Positions 25,431 to 33,118 of a stretch of 64,000 nt of DNA are shown piece by piece (the stretch's first letter is position 1; each line of letters opens with the position of its first letter). The notes under the pieces are model-generated. The model was not told the DNA's origin, searched no databases, and saw nothing but the letters and a program-made list of their open reading frames with translations. This DNA comes from DASPHG01 sp963849605. Its GTDB lineage: Bacteria; Actinomycetota; Thermoleophilia; Solirubrobacterales; Thermoleophilaceae. The DNA lies in the NCBI GenBank assembly GCA_963849605.1, contig CAWKHX010000015.1:434001-498000 (forward strand), written 5' to 3'. The translations under genes were made by a program, and so were the position numbers.

Positions 25431-26006
25431 CCGGAGCTCGCGCTCGCCGATTCCGACCGCGCGCACCGCCGGTGGCCCGTCGACGACCCGAACCGGCAGG
25501 GGTGCGCGATCTAGCCACCGCTCCAGCCGGGCGGCGTCGCCGGCGAGTTCGATCCACGTGATGCCTCCGGCGTCGCCGTCCAAGCCCGGATCCGGAATCC
25601 CGGCATCACGGCTGATGAAGAACGGCAGGAGCGGCTCCCCCATGGCTTCGGGGACGCCAGTCAGGCGGGCGCTCAACCCCGCGCGCCGGATCGTGGTGAT
25701 CGTCGTCCCCAGCCGCTGCGCGACCGACTCGACGTCATCGACCGCGACCACCCAGGCCAGCAACCCGTCGCCGTCGTGCGCGAGGCGTGCCAGCAGGCCG
25801 CGCCCGAACTCCGAGCCTGCCGCTTCCTCCGGGTCGGCCACCCCCAGCACTTCCAGATAGCCGCCGCCGAGCGGCACGATCCGGTTGTGGGTCCCGTGCC
25901 CCTCGTGGCGTCCACCCCCGCGCACCGTGAGCCCGAACTCGCTCTCGATCCGAGCGGCCGCCGCGTCCAGGTCCGCGGCTGCGTAGATCACATGATCGAT
26001 TCGCAC
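25428..26006 (-). CDS. Glyoxalase-like domain protein
   Basis: Protein of 192 residues beginning MRIDHVIYAAADLDAAAARI, the opening of glyoxalase-like (PF13468-type) domains. It continues with GHGTHNRIVPLGGGYLEVLG, where VOC-fold metal ligands (His, Glu) usually sit, and EPLLPFFISRD in the second half. Reaction unknown. It is the only gene between the intact tRNA-Ala and the tRNA-like remnant, so it may be cargo of a separate small insertion. Confidence 0.75.
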   Translation of the reverse strand: MRIDHVIYAAADLDAAAARIESEFGLTVRGGGRHEGHGTHNRIVPLGGGYLEVLGVADPEEAAGSEFGRGLLARLAHDGDGLLAWVVAVDDVESVAQRLGTTITTIRRAGLSARLTGVPEAMGEPLLPFFISRDAGIPDPGLDGDAGGITWIELAGDAARLERWLDRAPLPVRVVDGPPAVRAVGIGERELR

Positions 26007-26032
26007 CGGACGAAGCTACCGGGCGCTGAGAG

Positions 26033-26105
26033 TGGAGCTAGGGGGACTCGAACCCCCGACCTCCTGGGTGCGATCCAGGCGCTCTTCCAGCTGAGCTATA
26101 GCCCC
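26033..26105 (-). tRNA. tRNA-Ala (anticodon CGC)
   Basis: A 73-base cloverleaf without encoded CCA. The acceptor stem GGGGCTA/TAGCTCC includes the G3:U70 pair that identifies alanine tRNA. The anticodon stem CCTGG/CCAGG closes the loop ATCGCAC, giving anticodon CGC for GCG codons. The T-arm is GGGGG TTCGAGT CCCCC. Its 3' 42 bases recur at 22649-22690, so it is the likely integration target of the adjacent island. Confidence 0.95.
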
Positions 26106-26133
26106 GTGCCGGCCTCATGGTAGACGTACACCA

Positions 26134-26583
26134 ATGGCTCGACCAGCCCGCCTGATCGGGATCAACCACGTGGCCCTCGAGGTCGGCGACGTGGACGAGG
26201 CGCTCGAGTTCTACGGCCGCCTGTTCACGTTCGAGCTCCGCGGCCGCGTTCCCGGGATGGCGTTCGTCGACATGGGCGATCAGTTCCTGGCCCTCGCCGA
26301 GGGCCGCACGCAGCCGCGCGACGACGGGCGCCACTTCGGCCTGGTCGTGGACGACCTGAGCGCGGTGCGGAGCGCGCTCGCCGACAAGGGCATCGACATG
26401 ATCGAGACGGGCGGCGGGGGCGGCTTCGATTTCTACGACCCGTGGGGGAACCGCCTCGAGGTGGTCGAATACGGAGAGATCCAGTTCGAGCGCACGTCAG
26501 GGGTCAAGCGCAAGCTCGGGATCGAGGAACTCGACAAGTCCGAGTCGGCGCGCCGTGAGATCGAGGACCGCGGGCTCACATGA
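26134..26583 (+). CDS. VOC-family (glyoxalase-type) protein
   Basis: Single-domain VOC protein of 149 residues. INHVALEVGDVDEALEFYGRL opens the first beta-alpha-beta module, with FVDMGDQFLALAEG, RHFGLVVDD and FDFYDPWGNRLEVVEYG in the second. Histidine and glutamate positions fit a metal site. The extra charged tail (KLGIEELDKSESARREIEDR) lies beyond the fold. Its stop overlaps the ATG of the diguanylate cyclase gene (ATGA), so the two are coupled, an unusual pairing. Confidence 0.8.
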   Translation: MARPARLIGINHVALEVGDVDEALEFYGRLFTFELRGRVPGMAFVDMGDQFLALAEGRTQPRDDGRHFGLVVDDLSAVRSALADKGIDMIETGGGGGFDFYDPWGNRLEVVEYGEIQFERTSGVKRKLGIEELDKSESARREIEDRGLT

Positions 26584-28493
26584 GCTTCCGCGGGCGCCTC
26601 CTCGTCTTCTTCACGATCATCGTGGTCATCCCGATGATCGCGGTGGCGCTCGTGCTGTTCAAGCTCACCGAGGACTCGGAGCACGGCAAGGTCGACTCGC
26701 GGCTCGCCGGCGGCCTGCAGACGACGCTCTCGTTCTACGAGGAGGGTCGCGACAGGGCCCGCCCGGTCGTCGGGGACGTGGCGTCAGACGCCGCGCTGGT
26801 CCAGGCGCTCCGAGCGGGCGACGACGACGCAGTCGCTGCACGTCTGCGGGAGCTCGCGGCGGCCGATCCCCGGATCGAGTCGCTCGCGTACTACCCGCCG
26901 AGCGGCGACCCGCCCGCCACCGCCGGCTCGCCGGAAGGTGTCGCGACGGCGACCGTCGAGCCGACCACGGCCGACGGCGAGCGCCTCGGCACGCTTGCCG
27001 CCTCGGTCACCCCGGCGTCGGAGCTCGCGCGCACGAGCGCGCAGTTCACGGGCCTCGATGTGCGAGTCGTGCGCGGTGAACGCGTCCTCGCCACCACGAT
27101 CAAGGGCGCCCGCGAGCCCGACGCACAATCCGGCGACGTCGACATCGGCGACGAGGAGTACCGCGCCCGCGCGCAGGAGGTGGGCGACGGGCCGGGCGCG
27201 GCGACGCAGCTGCACGTGCTCCAGGACGCCACCGAGATGGCGAACGCGATCGATGAGAGCCGGCTGCTGATAGGCGGTCTGCTCGTCGCCTTCCTCGGGC
27301 TCTCGCTGGCGTCGTCGGTCTTCGTCGTGCGGGCGCTGCAGGGCCAGATCGACAGCTTCCTGCAGGCGGCGCGCCGGCTCGGGTCGGGCGAGCTCGGCGA
27401 GCGCGTTCCCGTCGAGGGCGACGACGAGTTCGCGGCGCTCGGCCAGGAGTTCAACACGATGGCCGAGCAGCTCGAGACCCACGTCGAGGAGGTCGAGCGC
27501 AAGCGGCGCGAGCTCGAGGACTCCATCCGGCGGATCGGGGAGGCGTTCGGAACCGGCCTCGACCGGCAGGGCATCGTCGACCTCGCCGTCCGGACCGCGA
27601 TCCAGGCGTGCAACGCCGAGGCCGGCCGCCTGGTCCCGGTCGACCCGCGCGAGCTCGAAGAGGTGCGCCTGGTCGACGACCCCGGGCTCTTGCAGGCACT
27701 CGAGGCCGCCGAGCGGCAGGTGCTCACGCCTGGCAGCAAGGCAGAGCAGCCGGCGCATGGCGCTCTCGCCGGCATCCACGCGCTGGCGATGCCGCTCGTA
27801 GGCCGTCACGACGAAAAGGGCGAGGGCGAGACGCTGGGCGCGATCTCAATCGCGCGCCGCGGCAGCGACTTCAGCCTCGAGCAGTGCGACCTGCTCGCCT
27901 ACCTCACCACGCAGGCGGCCGTCTCGCTCGAGAACGTGGACCTGCACCACCGCGTCCAGCGTCAGGCGATCACGGACGAGCTGACCGGCCTGTCGAACGT
28001 GCGCCACTTCCACGAGCTGCTCGACCAGGAGATCGAGCGCGCGCAGCGCTTCGACAACCACATCGGCCTCGTGATGGTTGACATCGACAACTTCAAGAGC
28101 GTCAACGACACCTACGGCCACCCCCAGGGCGATCTTGTCCTGAAGGAGGTCGCCCGTGTGCTCACCGAGCAGTCACGCGACATCGACTTCCCGGCCCGGT
28201 ACGGCGGGGAGGAGATGTCGGTGATCCTGCCCCAGACCGACATCGGCGGCGCCGCGATGCTCGCCGAGCGTATGCGCGAGGCCATCGAGGAGCTCGAGGT
28301 CAGGCGGCTCGACGGCCAGGGCGTCCTGAAGCTGACCGCGAGCTTTGGCGTGGCGGCGCTGCCCGGATCCGCGACGGACAAGCGGTATCTGATCGCCGTC
28401 GCAGACGAGGCGCTCTACCGCGCAAAGGGCGCGGGCAAGAACCGCGTCGAGCGTGCCGAGGCCACGCCGGGGGCCAGCTCCGGCTCTCGCTAG
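26580..28493 (+). CDS. Membrane diguanylate cyclase (sensor-HAMP-GAF-GGDEF)
   Basis: Protein of 637 residues predicted to make cyclic di-GMP. Two membrane helices (about 8-28 and 230-252) bracket an exported sensing region. A HAMP segment (about 253-310), a coiled linker, a GAF-like domain (about 320-460) and a GGDEF domain follow. The active-site loop reads RYGGEEMSVIL: the catalytic acids are present, while the usual final F of GGEEF is M. An RDID motif five residues before it is a product-inhibition I-site. The metal-binding VDIDNFKSVNDTYGH is intact, so activity is expected. Confidence 0.9.
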   Translation: MSFRGRLLVFFTIIVVIPMIAVALVLFKLTEDSEHGKVDSRLAGGLQTTLSFYEEGRDRARPVVGDVASDAALVQALRAGDDDAVAARLRELAAADPRIESLAYYPPSGDPPATAGSPEGVATATVEPTTADGERLGTLAASVTPASELARTSAQFTGLDVRVVRGERVLATTIKGAREPDAQSGDVDIGDEEYRARAQEVGDGPGAATQLHVLQDATEMANAIDESRLLIGGLLVAFLGLSLASSVFVVRALQGQIDSFLQAARRLGSGELGERVPVEGDDEFAALGQEFNTMAEQLETHVEEVERKRRELEDSIRRIGEAFGTGLDRQGIVDLAVRTAIQACNAEAGRLVPVDPRELEEVRLVDDPGLLQALEAAERQVLTPGSKAEQPAHGALAGIHALAMPLVGRHDEKGEGETLGAISIARRGSDFSLEQCDLLAYLTTQAAVSLENVDLHHRVQRQAITDELTGLSNVRHFHELLDQEIERAQRFDNHIGLVMVDIDNFKSVNDTYGHPQGDLVLKEVARVLTEQSRDIDFPARYGGEEMSVILPQTDIGGAAMLAERMREAIEELEVRRLDGQGVLKLTASFGVAALPGSATDKRYLIAVADEALYRAKGAGKNRVERAEATPGASSGSR

Positions 28494-28505
28494 GCTTCCG
28501 CCCCG

Positions 28506-29081
28506 ATGGGCCTGCTCGACGACGCCATCCGACAGCACCTCGAGCTGAAGCGCCAGCACGGCGCGCAGGAAGAGGAGCTCCTCCGGCAGGAGACCGAGGC
28601 GCTCGGTCCCGCACGCCGCGACTTCTCAGCCGACGCTGCGGAGGCGGAGGAATCGGCCGCAGCTGAGGCGGCCGATGCCGGGACGGCCGTGCAGGAGCCG
28701 GCCGCGGAGCCCGCAGGCTGGCTCGACGACGAGCCCGGCGAGACCCCGTTCGAGCCCGCTGCGCCCCCACCGCCGCCTGAGCCGGTGGTCGAGCCGCCTG
28801 AGCAGGTCGCCCCGCCGCCTGAGCCCGTGGCGGAGGTCCCGGAGCCGGTCGCCGAGGCTCCCGCCCCGCCCCCCGCGGCTGAGCCCGAGGCGCCCGCGCC
28901 ACGGCGGGAGAGCGACACTCCCACGCAGGGATTTGACGCTCTGAGCCTCGACGACGAGCCGGCTTCGGAGGGCGACGAGGACGTGCTCGAGGAGACTCCC
29001 GACTTCCTCCAGGACACGCCTGAGCACGACCGCCTCTGGTTCGAGCAGAGGCCGCCGCGCGACTTCGATTTCGACGACTGA
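28506..29081 (+). CDS. Acidic Pro/Glu-rich protein, unknown function
   Basis: Protein of 191 residues. The first 30 (LLDDAIRQHLELKRQHGAQE) form a predicted amphipathic helix. The middle is a disordered Pro/Glu/Ala run of PEP and APPPP types. The end (PEHDRLWFEQRPPRDFDFDD) is acidic and aromatic. No family is recognised, though the N-terminal helix looks conserved in style with other actinobacterial division- or polar-type scaffold proteins. It is cotranscribed 12 bases after the diguanylate cyclase, so a scaffold or effector role in that pathway is conceivable. Confidence 0.6.
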   Translation: MGLLDDAIRQHLELKRQHGAQEEELLRQETEALGPARRDFSADAAEAEESAAAEAADAGTAVQEPAAEPAGWLDDEPGETPFEPAAPPPPPEPVVEPPEQVAPPPEPVAEVPEPVAEAPAPPPAAEPEAPAPRRESDTPTQGFDALSLDDEPASEGDEDVLEETPDFLQDTPEHDRLWFEQRPPRDFDFDD

Positions 29082-29246
29082 CCCGCGCCGCGATTTCGTA
29101 ACCCTTCAGGGGGACATTTACCCGTGTGGACATTCGTCCACCGGCGGAAAGCGCGGTTGCAGCATTCAGGCTCGCTGGCCGAGACCTTCTCCGACGGCCA
29201 TGGAGGGTTCCGTCAAAGGAGCGGCAGGACGCCGCGAAGACAAAGC

Positions 29247-29280
29247 TAGCGGGGTCGCGGGGTGGGCCGCGGCCTCGCTA
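29247..29280. terminator. Bidirectional terminator hairpin between convergent operons
   Basis: TAGCGGGG (29247-29254) pairs with CCTCGCTA (29273-29280) and encloses a second stem CGCGG/CCGCG. To the right is CTTGTCGACTTT; to the left, on the minus strand, is GCTTTGTCTTC, both moderately T-rich. It sits between the ends of the GGDEF operon and gdh, where a two-way terminator is expected. Confidence 0.5.
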
Positions 29281-29298
29281 CTTGTCGACTTTCGGCCG

Positions 29299-30627
29299 CT
29301 AGCCGCTCGACGGCACGCGCTCGTCGGTGAGGTAGCCGCGCAGGCGCGCGGCCTCGAGCACGCGCTCGATCCCGATCGAGTAGCCGGCGACTCGTAGCGG
29401 CACGTCGTCCTCCTTGGCCCGGTCCGCCACGGTCCGGTAGGCCGTCCGCATGATGTCGCTCAGGCGCTCGTTGACCTCGTCCTCGCTCCAGCGGAAGTGC
29501 TGGAGGTTCTGGACCCACTCGAAGTAGGAGACGACGACGCCGCCCGCGTTGGCCATCACGTCCGGGACGACGAAGACGCCCTTGTCGGCGAGGATCGCGT
29601 CCGCCGCGGGTGTCGTGGGGCTGTTGGCGCCCTCCACGATCAGCTTGCAGTCGATGCTGTCGGCGTTCGCCTCGTGGATCATGCCGCCGAGCGCCGCCGG
29701 GATCAGGACGTCGCACTCGGTCGCGAGCAGCTCGTCCGGCGAGATCTTCTCCGCGTCATCGTATTCGGGCACTGCACGACCTCCCGACGCGTGCTCGTGG
29801 AGGCGGTCGGGGTCGATCCCCTCGTCGTTGCGAATCGCGCCCTCGGCGTCGGACGCGGCGATCAGCTTGCACCCGAGCTGCGCGGCAAGCCGGGCCGCCC
29901 AGGAGCCGACGTTGCCGTAGCCCTGGACGACGACGCGCGCTCCCTTCAGCTTCAGCCCCTGGCGCTCTGCGGCCTCCTCGAGCATGTAGACGACGCCGCG
30001 TCCGGTCGCCGCGTCGCGCCCGTACGAGCCCTCGAGCGCGATCGGCTTGCCGGTGACGATCGCGGGCGTGTGGCCGTGCAACTTGCCGTACTCGTCCATG
30101 AGCCACGCCATCGTCTGGGCGTTCGTGCCGACATCGGGCGCGGGGATGTCGCGCGTCGGGCCCAGCACCTTCTCGATCTTGTCCATGAAGGAGCGCGCGA
30201 TCTTCTGGACCTCGCCGGGCTCAAGGTGGCGCGGGTCGCAGTTGACGCCGCCCTTGGCCCCGCCGTAGGGGACGTTCGCGATCGCCGTCTTCCAGGTCAT
30301 CAGCGACGCGAGGGCGCGCACCTCGTCCAGGTCCACCTCGGGGTGGAAGCGGATGCCGCCCTTGTAGGGGCCGCGCGCGCCGTTGTGCTGGACGCGGTAG
30401 CCGGAGAAGACGTGCGTCTTGCCGTCGCTGAGGGAGACGGGGATCTGGACCTGCACCTCCCGGTAGGAGGAGCTCAGCACGGCGCGCACGTCCTCCGGGA
30501 TCTCGAGTCGGTTGGCAGCGAGGGTGAACCAGTGGCTGACGATCTCGAAGTTCGAGACCTCGGCGCGCTGCGCCGGCTCCGCCCTGTTCGCCTCGCGCGG
30601 CGACTTGTCGTGCGGCTCGTCGCTCAT
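29299..30627 (-). CDS. gdhA: Glutamate dehydrogenase (Glu/Leu/Phe/Val dehydrogenase family)
   Basis: Cytoplasmic oxidoreductase of 442 residues converting 2-oxoglutarate and ammonia to glutamate or the reverse. Substrate-domain signatures are GPYKGGIRFHPEVDLDEV and the catalytic-lysine block VPYGGAKGGV, followed by DIPAPDVGT. The Rossmann motif is VVVQGYGNVGSWAARL, and AGGVVVSYFEWVQN closes the family pattern. The size fits hexameric NAD-type enzymes. ATG 30627 is preceded by AAAGGA at 8 bases. The gene is divergent from the tRNA-Ala(UGC) promoter. Confidence 0.92.
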   Translation of the reverse strand: MSDEPHDKSPREANRAEPAQRAEVSNFEIVSHWFTLAANRLEIPEDVRAVLSSSYREVQVQIPVSLSDGKTHVFSGYRVQHNGARGPYKGGIRFHPEVDLDEVRALASLMTWKTAIANVPYGGAKGGVNCDPRHLEPGEVQKIARSFMDKIEKVLGPTRDIPAPDVGTNAQTMAWLMDEYGKLHGHTPAIVTGKPIALEGSYGRDAATGRGVVYMLEEAAERQGLKLKGARVVVQGYGNVGSWAARLAAQLGCKLIAASDAEGAIRNDEGIDPDRLHEHASGGRAVPEYDDAEKISPDELLATECDVLIPAALGGMIHEANADSIDCKLIVEGANSPTTPAADAILADKGVFVVPDVMANAGGVVVSYFEWVQNLQHFRWSEDEVNERLSDIMRTAYRTVADRAKEDDVPLRVAGYSIGIERVLEAARLRGYLTDERVPSSG

Positions 30628-30638
30628 CCGGACGATCC

Positions 30639-30667
30639 TTTCAGGCTGTGCCCGAGGCATCTACCCT
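30639..30667 (+). promoter_or_regulatory. Candidate tRNA-Ala promoter
   Basis: TTTCAG at 30639-30644, a 17-base spacer, and TACCCT at 30662-30667, ten bases before the tRNA. It overlaps the leader of the divergent gdh gene. Confidence 0.4.
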
Positions 30668-30677
30668 TAACTCGAGC

Positions 30678-30750
30678 GGGGCCATAGCTCAGTTGGAAGA
30701 GCGTCGCGTTTGCAACGCGAAGGTCGCCGGTTCGAGCCCGGCTGGCTCCA
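30678..30750 (+). tRNA. tRNA-Ala (anticodon UGC)
   Basis: A 73-base cloverleaf without CCA. The acceptor GGGGCCA/TGGCTCC has the alanine-specific G3:U70 pair. The anticodon stem TCGCG/CGCGA closes the loop TTTGCAA, giving UGC for GCA codons. The T-arm is GCCGG TTCGAGC CCGGC. The stop codon of the convergent YccF gene directly abuts its 3' end. Confidence 0.96.
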
Positions 30751-31245
30751 CTACGAGGGCGAGCTCTGCTCCGGGGGTAGCTTCACCGGCGGCGGGATCG
30801 GCTTCTGAAGCTCGGCCCTCGCCTGCTCCCCCGCCTGCTGGGCGCGGTGTTCCGCCAGCGCATCGGACACTTCGTCGGTGCGCACGATCTCGCGGCCGAA
30901 GGGCCACAGCGCCGCCGGCACCAGCTTCACGTTCGCGATCGCGAGCGGGATGCCGATGATCGTGACGGCGAGCAGGACGGCGGACACAAGGTGCAGCAGT
31001 GCCAGCCACCAGCCGGCGAGCAGGAGCCAGAGGATGTTTCCGAGGACCGACGTGGGGCCGGCGTCGATCCGCTTCACGACCGTCCGCCCGAACGGCCAAA
31101 GCGAGTACCGGGCGAGCTTGAACGCCTGGAGCCCGAACGGGATCGTGATGATCATGATGCACATGAGCACGCCGGCGAACGCGTAGCCGATCGCGAGCCA
31201 GAAGCCGGACAGGACCAGCCAGATGACGTTCAGGACGGTGCGCAT
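30751..31245 (-). CDS. YccF-domain membrane protein
   Basis: Protein of 164 residues containing two YccF units. Each has a hydrophobic helix pair ending in a conserved PFGLQAFKLARYSLWPFG-like block: TIPFGLQAFKLARYSLWPF, and then GIPLAIANVKLVPAALWPFG. The C-terminal 40 residues are charged and proline-rich. YccF proteins have no proven function. It follows the carboxypeptidase gene by 3 bases and ends exactly where the tRNA-Ala gene ends, leaving no room for a separate terminator. Confidence 0.85.
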   Translation of the reverse strand: MRTVLNVIWLVLSGFWLAIGYAFAGVLMCIMIITIPFGLQAFKLARYSLWPFGRTVVKRIDAGPTSVLGNILWLLLAGWWLALLHLVSAVLLAVTIIGIPLAIANVKLVPAALWPFGREIVRTDEVSDALAEHRAQQAGEQARAELQKPIPPPVKLPPEQSSPS

Positions 31246-31248
31246 GGG

Positions 31249-32163
31249 CTAGTGGGTACGTGCCCGGAACGCGGCCTCGAGCAAACGCTTCGCCTGCTCC
31301 CCCGGGTTCGGGGAGTCCAGCAGCACGGCACCGAGCGTTCGCCGGCCGTGGCGCACGACGGCGATGAGGCAGCGGCCGGCCTCCGAGGTGTAGCCCGTCT
31401 TCAGCCCGATCGTCCCCGGATAGCCCGCCGCGAGCAGCGGGTTCGTCGTCGGCAGATACAAGCGCTTGCCCTTCACGGCCGCCGGGATCTGCGTGTACGA
31501 AATGCGCACGATCCGGGCGATCCGCGGCTGGGCCATCGCCAGGCGCGTGAGTGCGGCCAGGTCGGCGGCGCAGGAGCGGTTAGCGGGCTCGGCTCCGTGG
31601 GGCGAGACGAAGTGCGAGCACGCCAGGCCGAGGACACGCGCGCGCTCGTTCATCAGCCGGGCGAAGCCGCGAATCGACCCGCCGACGTGGTGCGCCAGCG
31701 CGGTCGCGGCATCGTTCGCAGACGTGATCAGCGCCGCGTTCAGGAGTGCCTCCACGCGCACCTGCTTGCCGCGCTTCAGCACGCCGACGCTGCGGCCCGT
31801 GTAGCGCAGCGCGTCGGCGTGAATCGTCACGAGGTCGTGCGGCCGCGTCGTCGTCGCGACCACGAGCGCCGTCATCAGTTTCGTCAGGCTCGCGATCGGG
31901 CGGCGCTCGAGCGGCCTGCGCCGCCACAGCACGTCGCCGGTCGCAAGGTCGAACACGATCCCGGCGCGCGGCGGCCGCAGCCGGAGGTGGATGTCAAAGG
32001 CGTCGTCCCCTTCGAGCGCCACCGACGCGGGCGAGGACGGTGGCGCGGGCGGCAGCTGCCGGCTGACGGCGGGAGGCGACGCAGTGGTGCCGGAGTCGCC
32101 GCCGAGCGAGCAGCCGCCCAGCGCGAGCGCGAGGAGCAGGGCCGCGAGCCGCGCCCTAGTCAT
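31249..32163 (-). CDS. D-alanyl-D-alanine carboxypeptidase lipoprotein (peptidase S11)
   Basis: Penicillin-binding carboxypeptidase of 304 residues that trims the last D-Ala of peptidoglycan stem peptides. A lipobox LALALGGC makes Cys18 the probable lipid anchor. The three active-site motifs are present: SLTK (Ser92, Lys95), SAN (148-150) and KTG (255-257). It ends soon after the catalytic domain and lacks the usual C-terminal beta domain and amphipathic anchor of DacA, so the lipid replaces them. Its start lies inside the end of the small membrane protein gene. Confidence 0.88.
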   Translation of the reverse strand: MTRARLAALLLALALGGCSLGGDSGTTASPPAVSRQLPPAPPSSPASVALEGDDAFDIHLRLRPPRAGIVFDLATGDVLWRRRPLERRPIASLTKLMTALVVATTTRPHDLVTIHADALRYTGRSVGVLKRGKQVRVEALLNAALITSANDAATALAHHVGGSIRGFARLMNERARVLGLACSHFVSPHGAEPANRSCAADLAALTRLAMAQPRIARIVRISYTQIPAAVKGKRLYLPTTNPLLAAGYPGTIGLKTGYTSEAGRCLIAVVRHGRRTLGAVLLDSPNPGEQAKRLLEAAFRARTH

Positions 32164-32332
32164 CCGGGGGCGTGGTGAGCGCCCCGAGCACCCCGAAGCC
32201 GAGCAGCGCGAGCACGATCAGCGACAGGACGACGAGCACGTCCACGCCGTGCTCGGCCGCCACCCGGATCGTCAGGAACGCGAGCAGCCCGATCAAGGCG
32301 AGAGCGGCGGCGAGGGTGGCGTTCCGTGCCAT
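32156..32332 (-). CDS. Small two-helix membrane protein (58 residues)
   Basis: Short gene hidden between rhomboid and the carboxypeptidase. ATG 32332 overlaps the rhomboid stop as TGATG, and its TAG at 32156-32158 lies 8 bases inside the carboxypeptidase gene. The product starts MARNATLAAALALIGLLAF and has a second hydrophobic stretch VDVLVVLSLIVLALLGFGVL, with TTPPDD at the end. The overlaps at both ends and the membrane-like composition make it credible despite its length. Function unknown. Confidence 0.65.
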   Translation of the reverse strand: MARNATLAAALALIGLLAFLTIRVAAEHGVDVLVVLSLIVLALLGFGVLGALTTPPDD

Positions 32333-33102
32333 CAATAGATCCCGGGGCGCGGGTTGTAGGAGCCGTAGTCGGGATTCGCACGGCTCGCGAAGAGCTTGAT
32401 CGTCGCCAGGCCGAATAAGAAGCCTCCGATGTGGGCGAAGTAGGCGATGCCTCCGCCGTCGCCGCCCACCGGTTGACTCGCGTCATAGAGCTGGAACAGG
32501 AACCACAGCCCGAGCACGACCAGGGCGGGCAGCTCGATGATCGTGATGAAGATGATGATGATCACGAGCGTCACGACACGCGCCCGGGGATAGAGCAGCG
32601 CATAGCCGCCTAAGACCGCCGCCACAGCACCGCTAGCGCCGATGGTGGGCGTCGTCGAGTCCGTGTTGATGATCGTCTGGCCGAGGACGGCGACGAGCCC
32701 GCCCAGCAAATAGAACAAGACGAACTTCAGCCGCCCCATCGAGTCCTCGATGTTGTTCCCGAAGATCCAGAGGAACAGCATGTTGCCCGCCAGGTGGAAC
32801 AGCCCGCCGTGCATGAACATCGCGGTAAACAGCGTGAGCCACGTCGCGGCGAGGCCGTGGTCGCGCTCGCTGCACCCGTCGGCCCCGGCGCCGGGTTGCG
32901 TGCACTGTTCGCCGGGGTGGGTGATCTCGTATGGGATCGCGCCGTATTCGACGACGTTCTCGCGGTAGTCCTGGTTGGTTGGCTCGCCCAGCGTCAGGGT
33001 GCCGTGCTGGAAGAAGAAGTACCCCCCGACGTTGAGCGCGATCAGGATGACCGTGACAACCGCGAAGTTGACCGTCGGGATGTTGTCCTTGAGCGGGATC
33101 AA
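32332..33102 (-). CDS. Rhomboid-family intramembrane serine protease
   Basis: Membrane protease of 256 residues with six hydrophobic segments. The catalytic dyad is Ser157 in TIGASGAVAAV (GxSG) and His224 in YFAHIGGFLFG. Asn107 in HLAGNMLFLWIFGNN is the oxyanion residue. A loop of about 50 residues between helix 1 and 2 has two Cys (EQCTQPGAGADGCSE), probably outside the cell. Substrates are unknown. It lies 16 bases downstream of lipA and is coupled to the small membrane gene. Confidence 0.9.
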   Translation of the reverse strand: MIPLKDNIPTVNFAVVTVILIALNVGGYFFFQHGTLTLGEPTNQDYRENVVEYGAIPYEITHPGEQCTQPGAGADGCSERDHGLAATWLTLFTAMFMHGGLFHLAGNMLFLWIFGNNIEDSMGRLKFVLFYLLGGLVAVLGQTIINTDSTTPTIGASGAVAAVLGGYALLYPRARVVTLVIIIIFITIIELPALVVLGLWFLFQLYDASQPVGGDGGGIAYFAHIGGFLFGLATIKLFASRANPDYGSYNPRPGIY

Positions 33103-33118
33103 GCGCCGGCGGCGTCGG

